NCBI GenBank assembly: GCA_963676655.2
Contig: CAXXKX010000002.1
Span: 434,001 to 498,000 of the forward strand
Source: G963676655 sp963676655
GTDB lineage: Bacteria; Verrucomicrobiota; Lentisphaeria; Victivallales; Victivallaceae
DNA length: 64,000 bases
Direction: 5' to 3'
Shown piece by piece: positions 24,552 to 32,782 of the stretch. A model generated the notes under the pieces. The model worked only from the letters and a program-made list of their open reading frames with translations. It had not been told where the DNA came from and searched no databases. The stretch's first letter is position 1. Every line of letters begins with the position of its first letter. A program made the translations under genes and the position numbers.

Positions 24552-25772
24552 TTAATGAAATGTTATATATCCATGTCTGTCATAGCGGAAATTAATTCTT
24601 CTGGCTTCACGCAGTGACAGGTCGGCGGCAAAACACATGGCAGAGGCAATATAACCGGCTGTGGCATTTTGGCCGGGTCTATAGCCCGGATCTTTAATCA
24701 TATTCAGGAGTTCAAAGGCGTGCAGCTTGTCGCCGCCGCCGTGACCGGTGCCGTCGCCGGAACAATCATGGATTTCGAGATGATCGCTGACATTGTCATA
24801 ATGATAAACTTGTGCCTTATGAAGATTTCCCCAGATTCGCCCACGGGTTCCGACAGCATGGAAATTGCGACCCGAAAGCTCTCCCATGCAGTTGAAAGTC
24901 AGCATAAAATTGACTATTGCGCCGTTTTCATATTCGATGGCCACGTTCTGAGTATCATAAATATCCTTTTTGATATTGTAAATACATCTTGAATCATGGC
25001 GAATGAATTTATGCATAATTTCTTCGCCTTCATCTTCGTGTTCGGAGAAAACCGGTTCCTGAAAATATTGACATACTTTTGCTTGCGAACATTCGGCGCA
25101 AATTTCAGGAAGCAGCGGGCTGGGGTTGAATATCCGGTTGCCGCCATAGGAGTTCAAGCTTATAGGACGACTTTCGGTTATCCAGTTCAAAAGGTCCATG
25201 TCATGGCTGGATTTTTCCAGCATCGCGCCGCCGCTTGTCGCGGTATTTCTCCGCCAGAAACCGCGGTTCATGATTGAGGAAACTCCGAGACCAGGCAGTT
25301 CGTCGGCCTGAATTGAACAAATTGCTCCAATTGCTCCGGATGAGATCAGTTCAAAAATTTTGGAGTAAAATGGCGTTGACCTTAAAACGAACCCTAAAAC
25401 GCTGCGACCGTTATTTTCACGTTCGGCATTGAGGATAGCTTCACAGTCGCCCATAGTTGTTGCCAATGGCTTTTCCAGCGCGACCGGGATGCCAAGCTTA
25501 AAACATTCGACGGCGTGTTCAGCATGTAAATGATTTGGTGAAGCAATAACTATTCCGTCCAGAACGGAACCGAATTCATTAAGCATAACTCGAAAATCGT
25601 CAAATTCAGCCGGTTGGCTGGTTAGTTCTGACATTTTCTGCATGGCTTTGCGGTGATTTGCGTCAGGGTCGGCCAGGGCCACTACTTCCACTTCAGGTGA
25701 GGCGGCGTAAAACTTTGCGTAAGCGACACTCCGGCCGCCGGTTCCGATAAAACCAATCTTAAATTTTTTCAT
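24552..25772 (-). CDS. Gfo/Idh/MocA family oxidoreductase
   Basis: 406 residues. The N-terminal Rossmann domain shows 'KIGFIGTGGRSVAYAKF' (GxGxxG-like) and 'EVVALADPD' for the ribose acid; 'EKPLATT' contains the catalytic Lys. The C-terminal beta-sheet domain holds the sugar. A Cys-rich segment, 'CAECSQAKVCQYF' followed by 'SRCIYN' (about residues 222-267), may bind a metal or stabilise an insertion; it is seen in a subgroup of these enzymes. Family members oxidise or epimerise sugars or inositols with NAD(P). First gene of the operon that ends with the SGNH hydrolase. Confidence 0.88.
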   Translation of the reverse strand: MKKFKIGFIGTGGRSVAYAKFYAASPEVEVVALADPDANHRKAMQKMSELTSQPAEFDDFRVMLNEFGSVLDGIVIASPNHLHAEHAVECFKLGIPVALEKPLATTMGDCEAILNAERENNGRSVLGFVLRSTPFYSKIFELISSGAIGAICSIQADELPGLGVSSIMNRGFWRRNTATSGGAMLEKSSHDMDLLNWITESRPISLNSYGGNRIFNPSPLLPEICAECSQAKVCQYFQEPVFSEHEDEGEEIMHKFIRHDSRCIYNIKKDIYDTQNVAIEYENGAIVNFMLTFNCMGELSGRNFHAVGTRGRIWGNLHKAQVYHYDNVSDHLEIHDCSGDGTGHGGGDKLHAFELLNMIKDPGYRPGQNATAGYIASAMCFAADLSLREARRINFRYDRHGYITFH

Positions 25773-25811
25773 GATTAATAATTCCGCGTATATTAATTAA
25801 GGATATTTTGT

Positions 25812-26537
25812 TTATTCAGGAGAAAGCGGTTTTTTCCGCTCAAGAATACATGTACCGGCCGGAGGATTATCGAATCCGGCAAGTCTGGCGTTACGGACAA
25901 ACGCACGAGATTTATGCGGACAGCAAGCCTCAGCGTCTCCGGCTCCTGTCTTGGTGCCGGCACAGGCATCGACACCGAACGGTTTAATCAGGGAAATCGC
26001 CTCAGAAACATTTTCAGGTGTCAAGCCGCCACCAATTATTACCGGCAGGGGGCAATCGGCGGTAAAGGCCGAGGCTGAATTCCAGCGATATTCCTTGCGC
26101 GGCTCCTCCAGACCGATTAACGCCGGTTCAAGATTGTAACAGTCGAGCATTACGGCGCTGATGTAAGCGTAATATTCCTGAATATCCGGTACGTTCCCCT
26201 CGTCATCGAGGTATGCCGCGAGGATTATTTTTCCGTTTTCCGGCATCATATCATGTAACTTGATCATTTCCTGAAATGAACAACCATGCAGTTGAACCGT
26301 GTATATCGAGGCGTGCTTTAAAATATCCATGATGCTTTCAGCATCAGTCAGATGAGTTACAATTACCGGGGAGACATACGGAGGGAGGCGGCGGCCAAGC
26401 CGGGAAGCGGTGCTGGGTAGAATAAAACGGGTTGACTGATGAACTTGACCGACCATAAAACCGATTGCATCGGCGCCGGCCCTGACCGCTGTATCTAAAT
26501 CATTCTCGTTTTGAATCCCGCAGATTTTAACTCTCAT
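25812..26537 (-). CDS. TrpF-like phosphoribosylanthranilate isomerase family protein
   Basis: 241 residues. 'MRVKICGIQNENDLDTAVRA' with Cys6, 'VQLHG', 'VMLDCYN' with the second catalytic Asp, and 'IIGGGLTPENVSEAI' with a phosphate-binding glycine turn all follow TrpF, a TIM-barrel isomerase of tryptophan synthesis. Departures: the segment after the Asp lacks the usual Gly-Gly-Thr-Gly loop, the final phosphate loop reads 'GVDACAGTKTG' in place of the common 'GVDVSSGVE', and there is a roughly 30-residue extension at the end. No trp gene is near. It overlaps coaX by 11 bp. It may be TrpF proper or a relative with another ribulose-phosphate-type substrate. Confidence 0.65.
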   Translation of the reverse strand: MRVKICGIQNENDLDTAVRAGADAIGFMVGQVHQSTRFILPSTASRLGRRLPPYVSPVIVTHLTDAESIMDILKHASIYTVQLHGCSFQEMIKLHDMMPENGKIILAAYLDDEGNVPDIQEYYAYISAVMLDCYNLEPALIGLEEPRKEYRWNSASAFTADCPLPVIIGGGLTPENVSEAISLIKPFGVDACAGTKTGAGDAEACCPHKSRAFVRNARLAGFDNPPAGTCILERKKPLSPE

Positions 26538-27252
26538 TAATGTGATACTCCCAAGCTTTATTTACACCATATAAAGTACAATCATTTCCGGCTGCTTCAA
26601 GTCCGGGAATGTATTTTAAGAAAAAATTACTGTCACCGCCGGCGGCAACCATTCGTAATTGCTGATCCGGAAAAATTCTTTTGATTTTTTCAATGATCCT
26701 TACAACTCCGCCGATGGCACCGTCGTCAACCCCGACCCGGACCGCTTCGATGGTATTTGTTCCAAGTTCCGGGATATTTTCGAAAAAATCAATCAACGGG
26801 ATCATGGCGGTAAAGTCATTCAGCGATTTACGCTGAAGCATGCGGCCAGGCATGATTGCTCCACCGTAAAAAATTTTGCCAGGTCCGAGGACTTCAAAGG
26901 TAATTGCAGTCCCGAAATCAATACAAACCGCAGGCAGACTGCCGGTTTCAGCCAATGCTATGGTATTGGCTATCCGGTCCGGTCCTATAGTGGAAATATC
27001 ACATCTGGAAAAATCGATTCCGCAAGCGACGGCGGGAGTGATTTGAAACACTCGTTCAATGTTTGCAAGTTGGGACATAAAGTCAGGTACGACACAAGCC
27101 ATCGCGACCGGCATTCCGGTCGGGATCATTTCAGGAGTAAAGTTGGCCCGGGATATTTGTGTAATTGTCTCAATTCGACCTTGATGCCCTATTGCGTACT
27201 GCAAGTTGGTGTTGCCGACATTCAGCAGGAAGACTTTTTCACCATCATCCAT
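26527..27252 (-). CDS. coaX: Type III pantothenate kinase
   Basis: Phosphorylates pantothenate, the first step of coenzyme A synthesis. 241 residues of the ASKHA fold: 'GPDRIANTIAL' with the catalytic Asp, 'IDFGTAITFEV' and 'YGGAIMPGRML' are classic CoaX motifs. The first phosphate motif is 'LLNVGNTNLQY', where Asn11 stands at a position that is Asp in typical CoaX (DxGNT). That residue helps hold the metal-ATP, so activity could be altered. It starts 6 bp after the manC stop and overlaps the TrpF-like gene, so manC-coaX-trpF-like form one transcript. Confidence 0.85.
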   Translation of the reverse strand: MDDGEKVFLLNVGNTNLQYAIGHQGRIETITQISRANFTPEMIPTGMPVAMACVVPDFMSQLANIERVFQITPAVACGIDFSRCDISTIGPDRIANTIALAETGSLPAVCIDFGTAITFEVLGPGKIFYGGAIMPGRMLQRKSLNDFTAMIPLIDFFENIPELGTNTIEAVRVGVDDGAIGGVVRIIEKIKRIFPDQQLRMVAAGGDSNFFLKYIPGLEAAGNDCTLYGVNKAWEYHINES

Positions 27253-27258
27253 CGTTAT

Positions 27259-28356
27259 TTAAATAAACCTGTCAAGCTCTGGATCGGCACCTATCTGATG
27301 CACCAGTTCTTTAATGCGTTGGGCGCTTTTGGCGTTACAGACCAGAGTTGCGTCTTCCGTGTGGATGATTATCATATCCTTGACGTCGATGGTCGATATC
27401 AAATGACTTGAATCAGTAACAATGATATTGTCGGCTGAATCAAGTTGTTCATACAGGCCGCGAACAACATTTCCGCTTTTATCCGGCCTGATCTGATTTC
27501 TCAACGCAGTCCAGCTGCCGACATCGTCCCAGTCAAAAGAGCAGCCGGCAACGGCAACTTTTTCAACTTTTTCCATTACTGCGTAATCGATGGAAATTTT
27601 TTCGCAATTTTCGTAAGCCTCAGGCAGTACCTCCATCAATTTCCCTTCTTTTTCTGCCGCTTCCAATTCTTCAGCGAGTGTTTCCATCTGAGGGGCATGC
27701 TTTTTGAATGCGTTGCGGATAGCTCCCACGCACCAGACGAACATTCCGCTGTTCCATTTGTAGCAGCCCTCAGACAATAATTCCTCAGCGGTTTCAAGAT
27801 TAGGTTTTTCCCTGAAACCAAGACTTTTACAGAAATTTGTTTTGGTATCGAATGAAAGTTCTTCTCCACAGTGAATATAGCCGTAACCGGTGTTGGCGCA
27901 GGTTGGAGTTATGCCGATGGTGACAATGTAGTCATCTTTGGCCGGTGCGGCACTGTCGGCCAGAACTTCCAGTAATGAATCAGTATCACGGATAATATGA
28001 TCAGAAGGCAGCATAACCATAACGGCTTTATCACTGTTGCTGCGCGCTTTGATAACTCCGGCCGCCAGCGCAACGCAAGGCGCTGTGTCGCGTCCGACCG
28101 GCTCTCCAATAATATTTTCAGGAGGAATTGATTCCAGCAGTTTGCGCATTGGCTCCACGTAATCGGCATTGGTAATAACCAGAATATTTTGGCTCGGAAC
28201 CAAAGGGAGCAGTCGCTCAACCGTCTGTTCAATAAGAGTCAAGTTGCCAATTAAACGCAATAATTGTTTAGGATGGGAGATTCGGCTTTGAGGCCAAAAA
28301 CGCTCTCCCTTTCCTCCAGCCATTACTACTGCATAAAAATCATTTTGTTCAGTCAT
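27259..28356 (-). CDS. manC: Mannose-1-phosphate guanylyltransferase
   Basis: Makes GDP-mannose from GTP and mannose-1-phosphate. 365 residues, the single-domain form without the phosphomannose isomerase domain. The nucleotide signature 'VVMAGGKGERFWPQSR' with 'PKQLL' and the later 'GEPVGRDTAPCVALAA', 'GYIHCG', 'GFREKP' and 'WNSGMFVW' are complete. 'SFDWDDVGSW' supplies the metal-binding acid pair. GDP-mannose would feed the surface-glycan genes of this window. It begins the operon with coaX, downstream of the pil terminator at 28394-28422. Confidence 0.93.
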   Translation of the reverse strand: MTEQNDFYAVVMAGGKGERFWPQSRISHPKQLLRLIGNLTLIEQTVERLLPLVPSQNILVITNADYVEPMRKLLESIPPENIIGEPVGRDTAPCVALAAGVIKARSNSDKAVMVMLPSDHIIRDTDSLLEVLADSAAPAKDDYIVTIGITPTCANTGYGYIHCGEELSFDTKTNFCKSLGFREKPNLETAEELLSEGCYKWNSGMFVWCVGAIRNAFKKHAPQMETLAEELEAAEKEGKLMEVLPEAYENCEKISIDYAVMEKVEKVAVAGCSFDWDDVGSWTALRNQIRPDKSGNVVRGLYEQLDSADNIIVTDSSHLISTIDVKDMIIIHTEDATLVCNAKSAQRIKELVHQIGADPELDRFI

Positions 28357-28393
28357 CTGAAACGCTTTCCAAGTTCTTTAATATTTTTTAGCT

Positions 28394-28422
28394 AAAAAAA
28401 AACCGCCGCTTGAGCGGCGGTT
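28394..28422 (-). terminator. Rho-independent terminator of the pil operon
   Basis: A perfect 9-bp stem (AACCGCCGC 28401-28409 with GCGGCGGTT 28414-28422) and 4-base loop, followed on the minus strand by a T-run (28400-28394). It lies 12 bp past the pilC stop and isolates the pilus genes from manC. Confidence 0.93.
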
Positions 28423-28434
28423 GGATGTGGTTCT

Positions 28435-29706
28435 TCAAGAGAGTTTTTCGATGATTTTGACCAGCGGCAGGAACATGGCAATAACAATAGTACCAATGAC
28501 TACCGCCAAACCGACGATCATGATCGGTTCGATGAGGGATGTCAGTGCGCTCACGGCGTTGTCGACTTCTTCATCGTAGGTATCAGCTACTTTCTCAAGC
28601 ATTTCCGGTAATTTACCGGTTTCCTCTCCTACCTCGATCATACTGATAACCATTTCGGGGAATACTTTGGTCGCACCCAGTGGTTTAGCAATACCTTCAC
28701 CTTCTTTCACCGCTTCGTGAACTTTAGCGACGGCATTGGTCACAAGTTCGTTACCGGCGGTTTCTTTAACGATAGTGAGGGCATTGAGTACCGGAACCCC
28801 TGAAGACAAAAGCGTCCCGAGAGTACGTGAAAAACGGCCAATAGCCGTTTTAGAGATAATCGGCCCGAGTAGGGGCATATTGTACTTTAGCCAGTCAATA
28901 ACGTAGCGCCCGGCAGGAATTTTCCGGATAACTAGAAATAGAACGACTGCAACCGCTATCCAGATCAGCACAACCCACGCTCGTTCACGGAGAATGTTAC
29001 TGAACCCGATAACCATATTGGTCAGGCCGGGCAAAGGTTCTCCTGCCAGCAGTTCGTCAAATATTTTCTTGAAGTTAGGAACGATGAAAACCATCAAACC
29101 GATGGTGATCAAGGTCGCCACGGACAAAATAACCGACGGATAGATCATCGCTGATTTAACTTTACCCGCAATACGCGCCGCTTTTTCAAGGAACATCGCA
29201 AGACGGTCAAGAATGGTTTCCATCGCACCCGCAGCTTCCCCGGCTCGAATCATGTTGAGGTAAAGTTTATCGAATGACTTTGGATGTTGTGCCAACGCTT
29301 CTGAGAAAGTTGAGCCGCCTTCTACTGATTCTGCGGCAGACTCGAGTGTTGTGCGAATTGCGGGGTTTTTAGCCTGTCTTTCCAAGGTTTTAAGCGAGCG
29401 GATCAGTGGAAGACCGGCATCAAGCAAAATAGCCAACTGCCGGGTGAAAACGGTCAAGTCTTTTCGTTTGATGACTGCCGCCCCGATTTGCATATCCATC
29501 AGGCTGCCGCCTTTTTTCTTTTTCTGTCCCGGTAGCGGCGCTGCTTTTTTTGCTTCGGGTTTGGAGCCTTTAACCGGTGATATAGAGGTAGGGAACAACC
29601 CCTGCTGTTTCAAAGTGTTGGCTACGGCGTTCTCGTTGGCGCCGTCCATTTTCCCTTTTTTTTCTTTGCCGGTTGCATCCATTGCAGTGTACTTGAATTG
29701 TGGCAT
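28435..29706 (-). CDS. pilC: Type IV pilus / type II secretion inner-membrane platform protein
   Basis: 423 residues, PilC/GspF family. 'MPQFKYTAMDATGKEKKGKM' opens a small N-terminal domain, then two related cytoplasmic helical domains (about 70-190 and 275-390) alternate with three membrane helices (about 170-195, 222-245 and 385-410). 'LAILLDAGLPLIRSLKTLE' and 'LGTLLSSGVPVLNALTIV' are the duplicated family signature. A Lys-rich linker at 45-68 is longer than usual. It serves as the rotor or platform driven by the PilB and PilT ATPases encoded upstream. AAGGAG precedes the ATG. Confidence 0.93.
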   Translation of the reverse strand: MPQFKYTAMDATGKEKKGKMDGANENAVANTLKQQGLFPTSISPVKGSKPEAKKAAPLPGQKKKKGGSLMDMQIGAAVIKRKDLTVFTRQLAILLDAGLPLIRSLKTLERQAKNPAIRTTLESAAESVEGGSTFSEALAQHPKSFDKLYLNMIRAGEAAGAMETILDRLAMFLEKAARIAGKVKSAMIYPSVILSVATLITIGLMVFIVPNFKKIFDELLAGEPLPGLTNMVIGFSNILRERAWVVLIWIAVAVVLFLVIRKIPAGRYVIDWLKYNMPLLGPIISKTAIGRFSRTLGTLLSSGVPVLNALTIVKETAGNELVTNAVAKVHEAVKEGEGIAKPLGATKVFPEMVISMIEVGEETGKLPEMLEKVADTYDEEVDNAVSALTSLIEPIMIVGLAVVIGTIVIAMFLPLVKIIEKLS

Positions 29707-29779
29707 AAGATGCTCCTTTTGTTTCTATTAATTTTAAAAAACTCAATTCCTGCCAGATTATAATTATCAGGTAAATCGG

Positions 29780-29827
29780 CTAAACATGACTGGTGGTGAT
29801 GTCACCGGCATCGCTATAAATAACCAT
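29780..29827 (-). other. 15-codon mini-ORF in the pilT-pilC gap
   Basis: Within the 225-bp gap before pilC a 15-codon frame (ATG at 29827, TAG at 29780) has a clear AGGAGCATC ribosome-binding site, the same nine bases that precede pilC. A perfect inverted repeat GGTGA-TG-TCACC (29793-29804) overlaps it. It could be a leader peptide controlling pilC or the decayed start of a lost gene. Evidence is limited to these signals. Confidence 0.3.
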
Positions 29828-29931
29828 CGGATGCTCCTGTAAAAATTATTGTGCCGTTTATAAAGTATACAACGGCCCCTATATAATTATACAACAGAAA
29901 ATGACAATTGTCCAGTCAAAAAACAAGAAAA

Positions 29932-30999
29932 TTACTGCATCTCGTCAAGTTTTTGCAGCATACCCTCCTGATCCTGGGCTTTTGTTACCAGGTCAGTGTA
30001 GGAAATAGTGCCGTTTCTGTACAAATCAAGCAAGTGCGCGTCAAGCGTATTCATTCCGTATTTTGCCCCGGTTTGCAGCTCGGAAGAAATACGGAACGTT
30101 TTATTGTCACGAATCAGAGCTTGAATTGATGCAGTAGAAATCATGATCTCAAATGCGGCGATTCGTCCCGGTTTATCCTGGCGTTTGAGCAGGACCTGAG
30201 ATATTACCGCTTTCAAGGATGAAGCCAGCTGAGTGCGGATCTGCCCCTGTTGTTCAGTTGGGAACGCGTCAACAATACGGTCAACGGTACGAGCCGCCCC
30301 GGTAGTGTGCAGAGTGGCAAAAACCAGGTGACCTGTTTCCGCCGCTGAAACGGCCGCTTCCATGGTTTCCAGGTCGCGCATTTCACCAACGAGGATAATG
30401 TCCGGGTCCTGACGCAACGCACGTTTCAGGGAGTCTTCGAAACTGGGAGTATCTACTCCGACTTCGCGCTGAATAACACAACTGCGTTTATGCTGATGAT
30501 AAAATTCTATCGGGTCCTCGACTGTAATAATATGACAGGCGCGTTCTTCATTGATAATATTCAGCATTGATGCCAGAGTTGTACTTTTGCCGGAGCCGGT
30601 CGGACCAGTTACCAGAATAAGGCCGCGCGGTTCATAGAGCAGGTTCTTAATCGAGTTCGGCAAGCCAATCTGTTCGAGAGTCAGCAAAGTATTGGGGATC
30701 TGACGTAATACGGTTCCAAAACAGCCTTTTTGCCGGAATGCGCTTACTCGAAAACGAGCCTGGTCGCCGAACGCAAAACCAAAGTCAGAAGCGCCGCCTT
30801 CCTGAATCTGCTGCATGTGGACATCCGACGCAATGCTCTTAACCAGACGCTCTGTATCTTCAGGAGTCAATGCCGGGACGTTCAACGGAGTCAAATCCCC
30901 GTGGAGGCGAACCATCGGCGGGGCGCCAACCTCAATATGAAGGTCACTCACTCCCTCATTAACTACAAGTTGGAGCAAATCAGGCATTTCGATAGACAT
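29932..30999 (-). CDS. pilT: Type IV pilus retraction ATPase
   Basis: 355 residues. Walker A 'GPTGSGKST' (132-140), Asp box 'HIITVEDPIEF', Walker B 'DPDIILVGEMRD' and His box 'GHLVFATLHTTGAA' are all intact. 'CVIQREVGVD' and the C-terminal region 'ALIRDNKTFRISSELQTG' are typical of PilT rather than PilB, and it lacks the tetracysteine zinc site of extension ATPases. It powers pilus disassembly, giving twitching or DNA-uptake movement. Second-last gene of the four-gene pil operon. Confidence 0.94.
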   Translation of the reverse strand: MSIEMPDLLQLVVNEGVSDLHIEVGAPPMVRLHGDLTPLNVPALTPEDTERLVKSIASDVHMQQIQEGGASDFGFAFGDQARFRVSAFRQKGCFGTVLRQIPNTLLTLEQIGLPNSIKNLLYEPRGLILVTGPTGSGKSTTLASMLNIINEERACHIITVEDPIEFYHQHKRSCVIQREVGVDTPSFEDSLKRALRQDPDIILVGEMRDLETMEAAVSAAETGHLVFATLHTTGAARTVDRIVDAFPTEQQGQIRTQLASSLKAVISQVLLKRQDKPGRIAAFEIMISTASIQALIRDNKTFRISSELQTGAKYGMNTLDAHLLDLYRNGTISYTDLVTKAQDQEGMLQKLDEMQ

Positions 31000-31037
31000 T
31001 TGGATATCCTTTCCCGGTGAATATAAAAGTTTATTGT

Positions 31038-32735
31038 TTACCCTGAAGTGTATTTCAGGACTTCTTCCATAGTGGTTTCCCCATTGAGAATAGAGCGGAT
31101 TCCGTCTTCACGAATTGTCCGCATTCCAAGCTCTCTGGCTTTTTCCCTGATTACCGAAGTTGGCGCCGCTTCGCTGATCAGGTTCATTATGTCGTTGCTC
31201 ATAACCAGCAGTTCAACGAGGGCTTTCCGCCCTTTGTAACCGGTTTCGTTGCAAGTTGAGCAGCCTTTACCATAGTAAAATTTACGGTCGCCAATATCTT
31301 TACGTTCAAGATTGAGTGCTTCCAGGTCTTCGTCTGTCGGTTCAAAAGCGGTTTTGCAATCTTTACATACCCGGCGAATCAGGCGTTGACTCAAAACACC
31401 AACCAAAGATGAACAAATAAGGAACGGCTCAACGCCCATATCTATCAGACGGGTTACGGTTCCGGCCGCATCATTGGTGTGAAGGGTAGAGAACACAAAG
31501 TGCCCGGTCAGTGATGCCTGAATCGCCATTCGGGCGGTTTCAAGGTCACGGATTTCCCCGATCATAATGCGGTCCGGGTCTTGTCGCAGGAACGCACGCA
31601 ATGCTTTGGCAAAAGTCATTCCGACGGCTGTATTGATCGGTACCTGAATAATGCCTTCGATGTCATATTCAACCGGGTCTTCCGCGGTCAAAAGTTTATC
31701 GCCGATTTCGTTCACTTCTTTCAAACATGAATACAAGGTTGTTGTTTTTCCTGAACCGGTCGGTCCGGTAACAATTAGAATTCCGTTCGGACGATGGACC
31801 ATCTCGCGCAGTACTTCTTTAATGTCGTCACCCAGGCCAAGGGCGTCAAGACTCAGGTTGACGACTGACCGGTCAAGAATACGCAATACCACCGATTCTC
31901 CATAGGCGGTCGGCAGACAGGATACGCGCAAGTCGATTTGCTTACCTCGGACCTTTAACTGAATACGACCGTCTTGAGGACGGCGGCGTTCCGCAATATT
32001 CAAGCCGCTCATGATTTTTACACGGCTGATAACTGGAATCGCCAGGTTTTTCGGCGGTGGCGGCATTTCATACAACGCGCCGTCAACCCGGTATCGGATT
32101 TTAAATTCCTTTTCAAAAGGTTCAAAGTGGATGTCACTGGCCTGGTCTTTAATCGCTTGATAAAGGATTACATCCACAAATCTGACAATTGGAGCTTCAT
32201 TGGCGACATCCTCGATATCATGTTCATCGCCATCTTCGTCGTCTGCTCCTTCAATAACCATTCCGGCCAGAACATCGTGAACGGAGCCGATATCGACCGG
32301 GTAATATTTCTCAATGGCGTCATCGATCTGATCCACTGCCGCAACGCAGATTACAATATCTTTGTTAAGAATAAAGTGAAGGTCTTCACCAATTTGATAA
32401 TCCAGCGGATTGCGTGAAACAAGTTTAAGGCTGAATCCGTCCCATTCGACCGGAACTATGCCGTACATTCTGGCAGTATCCGGCTCAATCATTTCGATTA
32501 CTTCTTTGGGAGGGTCAAAACTTCTTAAATCCACCACTTCTGATCCAAGGTTGGTGGCGATCATATGCAGCAGTTGTTCTTCGTCAATCAGGCCGTAGTC
32601 AAACAGTACGTCTCTGAAAGGTTTGCCGCTGCGGTCATGTTCTTCTTCCACCTCGGTAAGCTGTTCTTCCGTACAGATCTCCTCGCCCAACAGAATATCT
32701 TTTAGTGTTTGGCTTTCTGCATCCAGCATTGCCAT
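31038..32735 (-). CDS. pilB: PilB/GspE-type assembly ATPase, copy 1
   Basis: 565 residues. An N-terminal MshEN/T2SSE-N domain (about 1-150) that may bind a nucleotide or c-di-GMP is followed by the secretion ATPase: 'ASDIHFEPFE', Walker A 'GPTGSGKTT', 'LTAEDPVEYDIEGIIQ', Walker B 'DPDRIMIGEIRDLETA' and 'TGHFVFSTLHTNDAAGT'. A tetracysteine zinc module is complete ('CKDCK' then 'CSTCNETGYKGR'). It would drive pilus or pseudopilus extension. It lies 47 bp after a second gene of the same family; the two have distinct N-terminal sequences. Confidence 0.93.
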   Translation of the reverse strand: MAMLDAESQTLKDILLGEEICTEEQLTEVEEEHDRSGKPFRDVLFDYGLIDEEQLLHMIATNLGSEVVDLRSFDPPKEVIEMIEPDTARMYGIVPVEWDGFSLKLVSRNPLDYQIGEDLHFILNKDIVICVAAVDQIDDAIEKYYPVDIGSVHDVLAGMVIEGADDEDGDEHDIEDVANEAPIVRFVDVILYQAIKDQASDIHFEPFEKEFKIRYRVDGALYEMPPPPKNLAIPVISRVKIMSGLNIAERRRPQDGRIQLKVRGKQIDLRVSCLPTAYGESVVLRILDRSVVNLSLDALGLGDDIKEVLREMVHRPNGILIVTGPTGSGKTTTLYSCLKEVNEIGDKLLTAEDPVEYDIEGIIQVPINTAVGMTFAKALRAFLRQDPDRIMIGEIRDLETARMAIQASLTGHFVFSTLHTNDAAGTVTRLIDMGVEPFLICSSLVGVLSQRLIRRVCKDCKTAFEPTDEDLEALNLERKDIGDRKFYYGKGCSTCNETGYKGRKALVELLVMSNDIMNLISEAAPTSVIREKARELGMRTIREDGIRSILNGETTMEEVLKYTSG

Positions 32736-32782
32736 AGAGCCGGACCTCGCTTTCTATATTATTTAATAATTATCTTAATCTT

